DNA of 64,000 nucleotides from Henriciella sp. AS95 (lineage in GTDB: Bacteria; Pseudomonadota; Alphaproteobacteria; Caulobacterales; Hyphomonadaceae), in the NCBI RefSeq assembly GCF_038900055.1, contig NZ_JBBMQM010000001.1:3348001-3412000 (forward strand). Direction: 5' to 3'. Made by a program: the position numbers and the translations under genes. Of the stretch, positions 17,388 to 26,103 are shown one piece after another. The stretch's first letter is position 1. Each line of letters starts with the position of its first letter. A model generated the notes under the pieces. It was given only the letters and a program-made list of their open reading frames with translations. It ran no database searches and had not been told where the DNA came from.

Positions 17388-18569
17388 ATGAGCAAATCAC
17401 GCGACATCACATTCGACAGCCTTCGCCCCCCGGCCCCATGGATGGACGAGACCCACACCATGTGGCGCCGCTCTGTCCGCGCCTTTATCGACAAGGAACT
17501 CGTTCCGAACATCGAGAAATGGGAAGAGGCCGGAGAGATCCCGCGTGACGTCTACCCCAAAGCCGCCGAAGCGGGTCTTCTCGGCATGGGCTACCCGGAA
17601 AAATATGGCGGCGGCGGCACGGATTTCGACCGCTTTCACGGCACGGTCACGTCAGAAGAACTCGCCCGCATGGGCGCGGGCGGCGTGTCCTCGGCCCTGA
17701 TGATCCACGGCATCGGCCTGCCCCCTGTCATGGCGCTCGGGACCGAGGAGATGAAGCAGGAGATCGCGCCGCAAGTTCTCTCTGGCAAGAAACAGATCAG
17801 CCTCGGCATCACCGAACCCGGCGGCGGCTCGGATGTCGCCCAGCTGAAGACCAGCGCCAAACGCTCCGGCAATGGCTGGGTCGTCAACGGCTCGAAGACC
17901 TACATCACCGGCGGGATGACCTCGAAATGGCTGACCACGGCGGTCCGCACCGGCGGGCCGGGCATGGGCGGCATCTCGCTGATGCTCATCGACCTCGAAG
18001 CCGACGGCGTCTCGCGCACCTCCCTGCCCAAGATGGGCTGGTGGGCCTCCGATACGGCCACAATCCATCTGGACGACGTCTTCGTGCCCCCGGAAAACCT
18101 CATCGGCGAGGTCGACAAGGGCTTTTACGGCATCATGGCGAATTTCAATGGCGAGCGCCTCGGCATGGCCGCTCAGGCCACCGCCTATGCTCGTGTCTGC
18201 ATTGAGGAAGCCGCCGCCTGGGCGCAGCAGCGCGAGACCTTTGGACAGCGCCTCGCCGATCATCAGGTTATCCGCCACAAGATCGCCGCCATGTGCCAGC
18301 GCGTCTGGGCCACCACCGCGATGCTCGACCAGCTCACATGGCGCGTCCAGAACGGCGAACAGCCCATTGCCGAGCTCGCCATGCTCAAGGTGCAGGCCAC
18401 CGAGACAATGGAGTTCTGCGCCCGCGAAGCCATGCAGATCCTCGGCGGCGCCGGCTTCATTCGCGGGCACCGCGTGGAGCGCATCTATCGCGAAGTCCGG
18501 GTCATGGCGATTGGCGGCGGTTCGGAAGAGATCATGCGCGATCTCGCCGCTCGGCAATTAGGCCTTTAG
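17388..18569 (+). CDS. acyl-CoA dehydrogenase
   Basis: 393 residues of the flavin acyl-CoA dehydrogenase family: N-terminal helical domain (GLLGMGYPEKYGGGGTDFDRF), FAD-contact region LGITEPGGGSDVAQLKTSA and WVVNGSKTYITGG, C-terminal helices RETFGQRLADHQVIRHKIA and QILGGAGFIRGHRVERIYREVRV. The position that carries the catalytic Glu in medium-chain enzymes reads IGGGSEEIM (Gly instead of Glu), and the alternative position of isovaleryl/long-chain enzymes does not show a Glu in my by-eye alignment either. Substrate unknown. Confidence 0.9.
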   Translation: MSKSRDITFDSLRPPAPWMDETHTMWRRSVRAFIDKELVPNIEKWEEAGEIPRDVYPKAAEAGLLGMGYPEKYGGGGTDFDRFHGTVTSEELARMGAGGVSSALMIHGIGLPPVMALGTEEMKQEIAPQVLSGKKQISLGITEPGGGSDVAQLKTSAKRSGNGWVVNGSKTYITGGMTSKWLTTAVRTGGPGMGGISLMLIDLEADGVSRTSLPKMGWWASDTATIHLDDVFVPPENLIGEVDKGFYGIMANFNGERLGMAAQATAYARVCIEEAAAWAQQRETFGQRLADHQVIRHKIAAMCQRVWATTAMLDQLTWRVQNGEQPIAELAMLKVQATETMEFCAREAMQILGGAGFIRGHRVERIYREVRVMAIGGGSEEIMRDLAARQLGL

Positions 18570-18632
18570 CGGAACGTTCGCTTCTGCTTTCCCGTTTTTG
18601 GTGACATAGATGTCATTTTCCGGAGACACCCC

Positions 18633-19061
18633 ATGAAATCCACCTGGCTCGCCATTGCGGCACTTCCCCTACTCGCCGCATGCGGCGGCGCTGATGAAGA
18701 AGAGGGGCGGACCCTTTTCGCCAACTGCGTGACGGTCCTCTCCGATGCCGAGCTCACCACTGAACTTGCCAAGGCGCAGACAAGCCCGGACGCCGCCTGC
18801 ACCTGCCTTCAGGCACGCGTCGGGGACAATGGAGATGAGCAGGCTGCCGTCGCGCTCTTCTTCTCGGATCTCGCTGGCGCGATGGACGGGTCCGATTACA
18901 GCGCCGAAGATCTCGCCGGCCGGCTCGCAGCAAGATCAATCCTGCCCCGGGAAGACGGGAACGATATGACCTTTGCCGAAGCGCTCCCTGTCTTCAATAA
19001 TGTGTTTGAGGACCTCATCGAAGACATGCAAGAGAATGAAGGGGCCTGCCCCGATATCTGA
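18633..19061 (+). CDS. putative lipoprotein
   Basis: 142 residues, lipoprotein signal with lipobox LAAC (Cys17). Mature part acidic, with cysteine pair TCLQARV / DAACTC and a C-terminal acidic tail ending in CPDI. Looks like a soluble helical domain anchored to the outer membrane. No family recognised. Separated from the acyl-CoA dehydrogenase by 63 nt. Confidence 0.75.
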   Translation: MKSTWLAIAALPLLAACGGADEEEGRTLFANCVTVLSDAELTTELAKAQTSPDAACTCLQARVGDNGDEQAAVALFFSDLAGAMDGSDYSAEDLAGRLAARSILPREDGNDMTFAEALPVFNNVFEDLIEDMQENEGACPDI

Positions 19062-19182
19062 TGCGCCGACCCGCATACGCGTCTCTTCCGCCCTTTTTAT
19101 AGCGTAAACCCTGGGGCCTTAGGGGCCAGGCCGGAACCGCCAGGGGCGCCGGGCGTCTAATCTGTCGGGAAAGGATAATCGC

Positions 19183-19878
19183 ATGACCATGATCATTGTC
19201 GTCGTCGTGGTAACCGCCGCCCTGCTGATCGGCGCGGCATGGGGGCTGTTCGGCCCGCTTCCCAAGCGGGTAGAAGGCTTCCTGATCGCGGCTGCTGGCG
19301 GCGCGCTGATCGTGTCGGTCGTCTCTGAACTGGTCGAGCCCGCCTCGAAAAACGCTCCGCATCTCTGGGTCATGAGCTCGCTGATGGCGGGTGCGATCAT
19401 CTTTCTAATGCTCGACTATGTCGTGAAGGAAAAGTTCGGCTCCGGCGGGGCAGGTCTTCTCACATCGATTACGCTGGACGGCATTCCGGAAAACCTCGCG
19501 CTCGGGGTTGCCCTCATCGGGGCCGGGCCCGCCCAGGTCGCCGCGCTCGCTGGCTCGATCTTCCTCTCGAACCTGCCCGAAGCGGCAGGCGGATCGCAGG
19601 AGATGCACGAGGACGGCATGTCGAAATCAAAAGTGTTCGGGACATGGGCCATAACCGCTTTCCTGCTCGCAGGCGCCGCGATTGCCGGCAATCTCCTGCT
19701 CAGTTCCGCCCCGAAGGAAGCGCTTGCCCTGATCCGCGCTTTTGCCGCTGGCGCCGTGATCGCCTCGCTGGGGACCGAGGTGTTCCCGAAAGCCTATAAG
19801 GAAGATCACCTGCTGGCCGGTTTCGCGACCGCTGTCGGCTTCGTTCTCGCCTTCAGCCTCAGCATGCTTGCCGGCTAG
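19183..19878 (+). CDS. ZIP-family metal transporter
   Basis: 231 residues with eight predicted membrane segments. The two ZIP metal-site helices are visible as TLDGIPENLALGVAL (helix 4; Asp replaces the usual His of HxxPEG) and FLSNLPEAAGGSQEM (helix 5). A short His/acid loop (MHEDGM) follows. ZIP proteins bring zinc or other divalent metals into the cytoplasm. Its stop shares CTAG with a TerC-family gene, and OmpW and Zur follow, which suggests a metal-homeostasis neighbourhood. Confidence 0.85.
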   Translation: MTMIIVVVVVTAALLIGAAWGLFGPLPKRVEGFLIAAAGGALIVSVVSELVEPASKNAPHLWVMSSLMAGAIIFLMLDYVVKEKFGSGGAGLLTSITLDGIPENLALGVALIGAGPAQVAALAGSIFLSNLPEAAGGSQEMHEDGMSKSKVFGTWAITAFLLAGAAIAGNLLLSSAPKEALALIRAFAAGAVIASLGTEVFPKAYKEDHLLAGFATAVGFVLAFSLSMLAG

Positions 19879-20504
19879 GGTGCGATCTCGTCAGACAGCC
19901 CTGTCGCCTGAACCACTTCCCAGCCGCCTTCCCAGATCATGTGCAGCGCCACCCAGAGGATGACCAGAAGGCCGACATAGGCAATCCAGCGATACTTGGT
20001 CAGGACCCGCGCCAGGAAGGTCGATGCCACACCCATCAGGCCGATCGACAGGACAAGGCCAAAGACCAGAACGACCGGGTGCTCGCGTGCCGCGCCCGCC
20101 ACGCCCAGCACATTGTCGAGCGACATGGAAATATCCGCGACGACGATCTGCGTCACCGCCTGGCGCAGCGTCTTCTTCTCCTTCGCCGCGACGTCGCCCG
20201 GATGGACGTCCTCACCCGCATGGGTTCCTGCCCGGATCTCGCGCCACATCTTCCATGCGACCCACAAGAGCAACAGTCCGCCCGCCAGAAGCAGGCCGAT
20301 AATCGCGAGGAGTTGTGCGGCGACCAGGGCAAAACCGATCCGCATCACGGTCGCGGCAATGATCCCGATCAGGATCGCCTTGCCCCGCTGCGCCTTTGGC
20401 AAGCCCGCAGCGGCAAGGCCGATGACCACGGCATTGTCGCCGGCCATGACGAGATCGATAAAAAGAACCTGAAAAAAGGCGCTCAGCGCGCCATCGGTGA
20501 ACAT
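19875..20504 (-). CDS. TerC-family membrane protein (YjbE type)
   Basis: 209 residues, about seven membrane segments. The two conserved acidic helices of the family are present: DLVMAGDNAVVIGLAA and ADISMSLDNVLGVAGAA. TerC proteins export manganese or load metal onto secreted proteins; the YjbE subgroup is about this size. A charged cytosolic loop (HAGEDVHPGDVAAKEKK) separates the halves. Convergent with the ZIP gene, sharing CTAG at 19875-19878. Confidence 0.88.
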   Translation of the reverse strand: MFTDGALSAFFQVLFIDLVMAGDNAVVIGLAAAGLPKAQRGKAILIGIIAATVMRIGFALVAAQLLAIIGLLLAGGLLLLWVAWKMWREIRAGTHAGEDVHPGDVAAKEKKTLRQAVTQIVVADISMSLDNVLGVAGAAREHPVVLVFGLVLSIGLMGVASTFLARVLTKYRWIAYVGLLVILWVALHMIWEGGWEVVQATGLSDEIAP

Positions 20505-20600
20505 CTGTGTGCCCTGCTAGCCAGAGGTGGCTTGAGCAAAGATCGCCACGGCGCCGGGGCACCGCAAGACGCACCTGAAAATAAATCCCGCGACCTCCCC

Positions 20601-20641
20601 AAAAAAGAAAAGGCGAGCTGTCCGTTCTGGATCAGCTCGCC
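20601..20641 (-). terminator. intrinsic terminator of ompW
   Basis: Perfect 9-bp stem GGCGAGCTG / CAGCTCGCC with 12-nt loop, followed on the minus strand by TTTTCTTTTTT. Lies 48 nt past the ompW stop. Confidence 0.88.
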
Positions 20642-20688
20642 AGTGTTATGTCCGCAAGTTAGGAGGCATTTGCGAACAGAAATTCACG

Positions 20689-21387
20689 TCAGAACTTGTA
20701 GCCGAGGCCCACACCGACGATCACAGGGTTGATCTCGACATCGGCGTCAACCACGACGCGGTTTGCGTTGAGCGACGGTCCGAGCGCGCTTGTCAGGTCC
20801 ACTTTGACATCTGGCTCGATCCACACCTTCTTGACGTCGACATTGAGCGCCCAACCGCCCGGCTCGCCGTCCAGATCATAGTCCGCGCCGGCCTGCAGAG
20901 CGAAGCCAATCGTCGGGTCATACTCGATGCCATCGGCAACCTTGCCTGCATCTTCATCGAAGAAGAAGGTCGCGTTTACGCCAGCGCCGACATATGGCTT
21001 CAGCGGTGTGCCGGTATCAAAGTGGTATTGCAGGGTCAGCGTCGGCGGGAGGAGCCAGACGTCGCCAAGATCAACCGTCGCATCGGTCAGCACACCTGGC
21101 ACGGTCACACCGGTCGCCTTCACATCGTGTGGTGTCACGCCAAGAATAAGCTCTGCAGCGATGTGATCGGTGAAGAAATAGGTGATGTCGAGTTCGGGCA
21201 CATACTGATCGGAAATGTCGACAGTACCCGGAAGTGCGCCGCCGCCGACTTTGAGGTCTGCCCCTTCATCCGGCAGGACACCGATAACACGTCCGCGGAT
21301 CATCCATGGATTGGTTTCCGCTTGGGCGGCCATGGCGGTGGTGATAGAACCTGCAAGCATCAGCCCGACCATCAATACGCGTTTCAT
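20689..21387 (-). CDS. ompW: OmpW-family outer-membrane protein
   Basis: 232 residues with signal peptide (MAAQA, cleavage near 23) and an eight-stranded barrel ending in GLGYKF. Family marks: NPWMIRGRVIGVLPDEGA, VPELDITYFFTDHIAAELI, LLPPTLTLQYHFDTGTPLKPYVGAGVN. OmpW forms a narrow hydrophobic channel implicated in uptake of small non-polar compounds and stress responses. It has its own terminator. I saw no FNR-type box (TTGAT-N4-ATCAA) upstream. Confidence 0.93.
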   Translation of the reverse strand: MKRVLMVGLMLAGSITTAMAAQAETNPWMIRGRVIGVLPDEGADLKVGGGALPGTVDISDQYVPELDITYFFTDHIAAELILGVTPHDVKATGVTVPGVLTDATVDLGDVWLLPPTLTLQYHFDTGTPLKPYVGAGVNATFFFDEDAGKVADGIEYDPTIGFALQAGADYDLDGEPGGWALNVDVKKVWIEPDVKVDLTSALGPSLNANRVVVDADVEINPVIVGVGLGYKF

Positions 21388-21613
21388 TTCTTTCTCTCCT
21401 CACAATTGGATGAGGCGAGTTAAGCAATTGAAATCACATGGGATACTTGCCACACCGCCGCGCGCTCGCGTGCCGCGCGACATGGCGGCGCAACTAGGGG
21501 GAAGTGCGTATCGACGCGCGTCCAATCCCGCTTCACATCTCAAAATTCGGCCCGGAATGCGACTCGCGACCAGATGACTGGAAATTTGTACCGAAACGTC
21601 CGACATTAGGCAC

Positions 21614-22099
21614 ATGGCCCACACAGCGACCGACGAGCATATCCACGCCAACACGCCTTGCAGCCCGCAGGACGTGGAGGCTTTCCTGACCGAAGCCGAA
21701 ACACTGGCGGCCCGCAAGGGACAGAGGCTCACCAAGATCCGCCGCAAGGTGCTCCGCCTGCTGCTCGAGAGCGCTGAGCCATCCAAGGCTTATGACCTTC
21801 TCGCCAATCTCGATGGCGAAGGTTCTGCCAAGCCGCCCACGGTCTATCGCGCGCTGGATTTCCTTCAGGATGTCGGCCTCGCCCACAAGATTGAGAGCCT
21901 CAACGCCTATGTCGCCTGCGGGCATGCAAGCCACAAGCATTCCGCCGTCTTCCTGATCTGCGACGAATGCGGCGGGGCCGAAGAATTGCACGCCACAGCC
22001 ACGACGGACGCCCTTCACGCTGAAACCGAAGCTGCGGGCTTCAGACTCCGCCACGCTGTCATCGAAGTGCGCGGCATCTGCCGGGACTGCGACGCGTGA
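21614..22099 (+). CDS. zur: Fur-family regulator, Zur-like
   Basis: 161 residues: winged helix (KIRRKVLRLLLE, KPPTVYRALDFLQDVGLAHKIE) and dimerisation domain with metal sites Cys102, His104, His107, His109, and two CxxC pairs (Cys116/119, Cys156/159). The PPTVYRALDFL signature and CGHASHKH cluster are typical of the zinc sensor Zur rather than Fur. It would repress zinc uptake genes. It heads a run of three genes joined by GTGA overlaps. Confidence 0.88.
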   Translation: MAHTATDEHIHANTPCSPQDVEAFLTEAETLAARKGQRLTKIRRKVLRLLLESAEPSKAYDLLANLDGEGSAKPPTVYRALDFLQDVGLAHKIESLNAYVACGHASHKHSAVFLICDECGGAEELHATATTDALHAETEAAGFRLRHAVIEVRGICRDCDA

Positions 22100-22515
22100 A
22101 AGCAGCATGGGTGGCCCTCTGCCTGGGCGCGGCCGCCCTTTCTGCCGCGGCCGATGATGAGGACTTCAAAGCCGCTGCGGCGGCCGGCCCCTGGTCTGGC
22201 TGCGTGTATGAGGAAGGCTACGACCCATACCCCATCACCCTGACGCCGCGCGGCAAGGATTTCTTCGTCGATTATCCCGGCCTCTGCACTGGGGGCCATC
22301 TTGGACCAGACATTGAAGCTCCCTACGACGCCATTGAAATCATTGTTGTAAATGCCGATCGCTGCGTTCAGGGCCTCCCGGTGACCTACACACTCGATCG
22401 AGAGCAGCTGCGCATCGATTACCACGCCATTGCAACCGGCGCCTACGCCTTGCTGCAACCGACACCACCCGGTATGACCCATCCGGCTTGCAGCACTGCG
22501 GAGGCTATTTCGTGA
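22096..22515 (+). CDS. secreted protein of unknown function
   Basis: 139 residues from a GTG that overlaps the zur stop (GTGA). Signal peptide to about residue 18 (GAAALSAAA). Mature part small and beta-rich with four cysteines (SGCVYEEGYDPYPITL, LCTGG, RCVQG, HPACS), probably two disulfides. No family recognised. Coupled to zur and to the thioesterase gene by translation overlaps. Confidence 0.7.
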   Translation: MKAAWVALCLGAAALSAAADDEDFKAAAAAGPWSGCVYEEGYDPYPITLTPRGKDFFVDYPGLCTGGHLGPDIEAPYDAIEIIVVNADRCVQGLPVTYTLDREQLRIDYHAIATGAYALLQPTPPGMTHPACSTAEAIS

Positions 22516-23435
22516 TCGATCTCTGGAAAGGCATCGCCAATACATGGGATTGCGACGAGATGGGCCACATGAATGTGCGGGTCTATATCGAGAAGGCTTT
22601 TGAAGGCCTCGGACACCTCGCCGGTGCCTGCCATCTCTCGCACGCCTTCAGGCCAGATGCGGCATCGACGCTCATTCCCGCCGAGCAACACATCCGTTTC
22701 ATCAAGGAAGTGCATCCTGGGCTGCCGCTCAGCATGGTTGGTTGTACGCTGGAGGTCGATGAGACCGGCACCACTGTCTATCAGGAAATGCGTCATGGCG
22801 ACGGCTCCGTCGCCGCAGCCTTCCGCACGAAACTCCTGCATGTCGATGCGACCACGCTGAAGCCATTCCCGTGGACGGCGCGCTCCCGCGCCGCGCTCGA
22901 AGCGCTTGGCGATGAACCGCCTGCGTCCACCGCACCGCGCGGTCTCGACCTGTCATTGACGCCATCGAAAACCGGAGAGGTGACCCGCGCCATCGCCATG
23001 GATCGCGGCGCCAAGGTGATCGGGCTCGGCATGGTGCCGCCCGGCGATTGCGATGTGTTCGGCCGCATGAACCCGCACATGTTCATTGGCCGGATATCCG
23101 ATTCCGTGCCGAATTTGCTGCATGACTGGCGCAGCCGCGTTGCAAGCGCCGTCCCCGGACAGGAAATGGGCGGCGCTGTTCTCGAAAACCGCATCATCTA
23201 TCGGCGTTGGCCCAAGGCTGGTGACCTGTACGAAATCCGTTCATCGCTGGGACGCGTGGAAGAAAAGGTCCACTCCCTGGTCCACTGGATGCTCGATCCG
23301 CTGACCGGTCAGCCCTGGATGACGGCAGAAGCGGTCGCCGTGACCTTCGACCTGAAGAAACGGAAAGTCATCCCGACACCGGCCGAGATGATGGACGAAC
23401 TCGCCGATATCGCGCCCGGCGAGCTTTCCCTCTAG
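22512..23435 (+). CDS. double hot-dog acyl-CoA thioesterase
   Basis: About 307 residues from the GTG at 22512, which overlaps the previous stop as GTGA; an ATG at 22488 would lengthen it. The first hot-dog has the 4-hydroxybenzoyl-CoA thioesterase entry TWDCDEMGHMNVRVYIEKAF. The second repeats it in looser form (PPGDCDVFGRMNPHMFIGRI). Likely hydrolyses acyl-CoA thioesters in the cytoplasm; chain length unknown. Stop shared as CTAG with the hydrolase gene on the other strand. Confidence 0.8.
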   Translation: MIDLWKGIANTWDCDEMGHMNVRVYIEKAFEGLGHLAGACHLSHAFRPDAASTLIPAEQHIRFIKEVHPGLPLSMVGCTLEVDETGTTVYQEMRHGDGSVAAAFRTKLLHVDATTLKPFPWTARSRAALEALGDEPPASTAPRGLDLSLTPSKTGEVTRAIAMDRGAKVIGLGMVPPGDCDVFGRMNPHMFIGRISDSVPNLLHDWRSRVASAVPGQEMGGAVLENRIIYRRWPKAGDLYEIRSSLGRVEEKVHSLVHWMLDPLTGQPWMTAEAVAVTFDLKKRKVIPTPAEMMDELADIAPGELSL

Positions 23436-24400
23436 CCGGCACCGTGCAGGCTGCGCCGCATCGGGCCTTCATCGCCGGCTGAAAACCCTTCAATCAGTCG
23501 TCCGATCGTCAGCGACAGTTCATCGCGCACCTCATAGGGCACTTCCATCGGGTGGAAGTGGCTCGTATTCGGGCGTTCCTTCAGGACCAGATCAGGGTTC
23601 TTGCGCACCAGAAGATCGGTCACCTTCTCTGACATGACCGGCTTATGCTCGGGCCGCATCACAACGATCGGGATCTTCTTCTTGCGGATCTTGTTTAGCG
23701 CTCCCCAGGGCTGGTTGCGTTGCCCCTTGAAGGTCGCGGCCTCCCATTTCGGTTCGCAGTTCAGCCGCCAGACCTGATCTGCACTATCCTGAGGGTTCTC
23801 ATCGATGCGATGGAAACCATCCATGATGTAGTCATCGAGGAAAGGGGTCCGCCAGGTCTTGAAGGTGTCCCTGTCCTGATAAGCCTGCTTGATGGCCTCC
23901 TGGCTCGGAAACTCGGCGCGGCGCCGTCTGGCCTGGCGCGCCATGCCATGTCCGGTGTTGAGGATCGGCCGCAGGAACGGAAACATGTGAGCGATAAAAT
24001 AGAACCGCCGCGTCATGATGACCGGATCGACCACGACAAGGCCCTTCACCAGGTCAGGCCGTTTTCCAGCCACCAACACGGCCACGCAGCCCCCCATCGA
24101 ATGCCCGCTGAGCACGACCGGGCGGGTCGCATTCTTCTCGAGCCACTCAATCACATCATCGCGGTAGCGGTGCCAGGATCGCATCCTTGAGGGCACAGCC
24201 GGTAATTGCGTGCGCCCATGGCCCCGCAAGTCGAGCGCGGTCACCTTGGTGCGCAGGCCGAGCGGCGCCAGCAATGACTGGTATGTCATGGCGTTGAACC
24301 CCGTTCCATGCAGCCACAAGGCTGCCATCTCCAGGGCGGGGTTTCCAAAATCGATGGCCTGCATTTCGCCGTCGGAGATTTCAGTAAAGTAGCGGCGCAT
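23432..24400 (-). CDS. alpha/beta hydrolase
   Basis: 322 residues with nucleophile elbow GHSMGG (Ser101), oxyanion region LWLHGTGFNAMTYQ, and ALDLRGHGRTQLP. The catalytic His is probably in NTSHFHPME near residue 290 and an acid in VVVMRPEHKP. Substrate unknown; such enzymes hydrolyse esters or act as peroxidases. Start overlaps the stop of the DUF4197 gene by one base, so both may form one transcript read right to left. Confidence 0.85.
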   Translation of the reverse strand: MRRYFTEISDGEMQAIDFGNPALEMAALWLHGTGFNAMTYQSLLAPLGLRTKVTALDLRGHGRTQLPAVPSRMRSWHRYRDDVIEWLEKNATRPVVLSGHSMGGCVAVLVAGKRPDLVKGLVVVDPVIMTRRFYFIAHMFPFLRPILNTGHGMARQARRRRAEFPSQEAIKQAYQDRDTFKTWRTPFLDDYIMDGFHRIDENPQDSADQVWRLNCEPKWEAATFKGQRNQPWGALNKIRKKKIPIVVMRPEHKPVMSEKVTDLLVRKNPDLVLKERPNTSHFHPMEVPYEVRDELSLTIGRLIEGFSAGDEGPMRRSLHGAG

Positions 24401-25146
24401 CAGACCGACCCGAAGACCTTCCTGAGAAGCTCCGTCGTTCGGGCGACGGGGTTCTCGCGGATCTTCTTTTCTTCGAGCGCGAGATAATCGAACATACCGT
24501 CCAGGCCAAGATTGACCGCATGGGTCGTCAGGGAAGACTTGTAGTCCGTCGCAGCCACCGCCAGCATCGGCACGCTGGACGTCGCTGAATCAAGCGCCTG
24601 ATACGCGCCTGAACTTGTCAGCGCGTTTTCCACATAAGGCGTGAACAGCTGGCGCAGCGATCGTTCAGTCTTGGTGCGCAGGAAGTCCGTCGCCGCCGTA
24701 TCGCCGCCTCTCAGCAGGCCGACAGCATCCTCGATCGTTATCGATTTCACCGCATCGATCACGATTGCCTTGCCGGCCGGAACAGCGTCTTCTGCAGCGC
24801 GGTTCATCCGCAATTGCAGGTCATCCAGCGGCGCTGATAGCCCCACTCTGGCAAGTTCGCGCTGAACCTCACCAAGCCGGCCGGGCAGCGGAATCCGGAT
24901 CTTTGGATCGGCCCAATAGCCGTCTCTCACGCCGATCTGCGAGGCCACGCGCTCGGTGCCGATCTCCAGCGCCTGTCGAAGGCCTGCATCGATTTCAAAC
25001 TGTGAGAGGTCCCCCGCTGCGCCGGATTGGGGATAGGAGCCGAGCACCTCGCCAAGACCCGTGCCGAACTGGCCGCCCGTACCATCGCTCGCACACCCGG
25101 CGGGAAGCAGGCAAGCCGTCAGGGCCCCGATCATGATGGTACGCAT
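24400..25146 (-). CDS. DUF4197-family lipoprotein
   Basis: About 248 residues from ATG 25146 (ATG 25158 also possible). Lipobox PAGC after a hydrophobic core (IGALTACLLPAGC). The mature part has the DUF4197 pattern: ALEIGTERVASQIGVRDGYWADPKIRIPLPG, ELQLRMNRAAEDAVP-like helix, LFTPYVENALTSSGAYQAL, and the C-terminal LEEKKIRENPVARTTELLRKVF. Role unknown; periplasmic helical protein. Confidence 0.85.
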   Translation of the reverse strand: MRTIMIGALTACLLPAGCASDGTGGQFGTGLGEVLGSYPQSGAAGDLSQFEIDAGLRQALEIGTERVASQIGVRDGYWADPKIRIPLPGRLGEVQRELARVGLSAPLDDLQLRMNRAAEDAVPAGKAIVIDAVKSITIEDAVGLLRGGDTAATDFLRTKTERSLRQLFTPYVENALTSSGAYQALDSATSSVPMLAVAATDYKSSLTTHAVNLGLDGMFDYLALEEKKIRENPVARTTELLRKVFGSV

Positions 25147-25259
25147 CGTCTCTCCCACGCAAACTCTACCGGCTGAACCGCTTCGGACGTCTCATGCGTC
25201 CGTGGCGAAATTCAGTCATCCATGATTCTGCACCCGCGACGGTCGAGTGTAAAGCGCTC

Positions 25260-25619
25260 TCAAGCGGCTGCGGCGAGTGATTTCAGGATCAGCATATTCA
25301 TCGTGGGCTTGACCAGAACCTTGGCTTGCGGCCACCGCAAATTCAGATCGCTGACCTTGCCTCGGCCGGTATAAAAGACGGTCGCGATACCCCGTGCTTT
25401 CAAGACATCAGCGACGGCGGACGTGTCTTCGTCGCCCAGATTATAATCGAGCAGTGCCACGTCAAAATCGAGTGTGCCGGCCATGTCGAGTGCCTGGGAC
25501 AACCGCGCGGCCACGCCGGCCACCTGTCCGCCTGCGCCCTCGACGGAGAGCTTGATATCGAGTGCGATACAAGGCTCGTCCTCAACGATGAGGACGCGCC
25601 TCTGATCAAGCATTTTCAT
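25260..25619 (-). CDS. single-domain response regulator
   Basis: 119 residues, receiver domain only: acidic pocket Glu13/Asp14/Glu15, phosphoacceptor Asp58 (VALLDYNLGD), Thr84 (FYTGRG) and Lys104 (LVKPT). The TGRG and LVKPT signatures are those of receivers paired with HWE/HisKA2-type kinases in Alphaproteobacteria. No kinase is next to it, so it is an orphan whose partner is elsewhere. Confidence 0.9.
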   Translation of the reverse strand: MKMLDQRRVLIVEDEPCIALDIKLSVEGAGGQVAGVAARLSQALDMAGTLDFDVALLDYNLGDEDTSAVADVLKARGIATVFYTGRGKVSDLNLRWPQAKVLVKPTMNMLILKSLAAAA

Positions 25620-25680
25620 ACCGGACCTTCTGGGAGGACATTGTCGTTCTGTATTTAATATTGAAAATAAAACGGCGGCG

Positions 25681-26013
25681 TTAAGACAGTCTGAAGATGG
25701 ACGTCGCCTTGATCAAAGTCCGGTCGCCTGACCGCAAATAAGCGTGCAGGAAAATCAGTGTTCGCGTCTGGCGATCAATGTCACAATCGATGTCGACCGC
25801 GCCGCCAGTAAAGGCTTCACCGGTAAAATCGAGGCTGACAGAGACGGTTGAAGCGGTCTTGTCGCCAGCCGATTCAGCCGCAAACTGCTTCATCGCGCGA
25901 AGGGCAATGGCTGACAGCGTGCCTTCGTCTGCACTGGCAAGGTCTGCGCTCAACCGGCCCTGCCCTGATGGTTTCAGGGATGAATTGAGGTCAATATCAG
26001 CAGGTGTCGTCAT
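25681..26013 (-). CDS. probable hot-dog fold thioesterase-like protein
   Basis: 110 residues. The alternating strand pattern TVSVSLDFTGEAFTGGAVDIDCDID and TRTLIFLHAYLRSGDRTLIKATSIFRL resembles the second half of PaaI-type hot-dog proteins, with the N-terminal helix SAIALRAMKQFAAES. No catalytic residue is obvious, and it is shorter than usual. Function unknown. Confidence 0.55.
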   Translation of the reverse strand: MTTPADIDLNSSLKPSGQGRLSADLASADEGTLSAIALRAMKQFAAESAGDKTASTVSVSLDFTGEAFTGGAVDIDCDIDRQTRTLIFLHAYLRSGDRTLIKATSIFRLS

Positions 26014-26038
26014 CGCCGCTTGCTAGGCGCTCTTCGGG

Positions 26039-26069
26039 CAAAAGAAAAGGCCTGCCGCTCGGGCAGGCC
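26039..26069 (-). terminator. intrinsic terminator of the gene at 26104
   Basis: Stem GGCCTGCC / GGCAGGCC with a 5-nt loop, followed on the minus strand by TTTTCTTTT. Lies 35 nt past the stop. Confidence 0.85.
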
Positions 26070-26103
26070 GATCCAGAGGACCTTGTTCGGCACATGCTGC
26101 CCC

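Noticed and set aside
21388..21613. FNR-type operator upstream of ompW
   Set aside because: No TTGAT-N4-ATCAA pattern was found on either strand.
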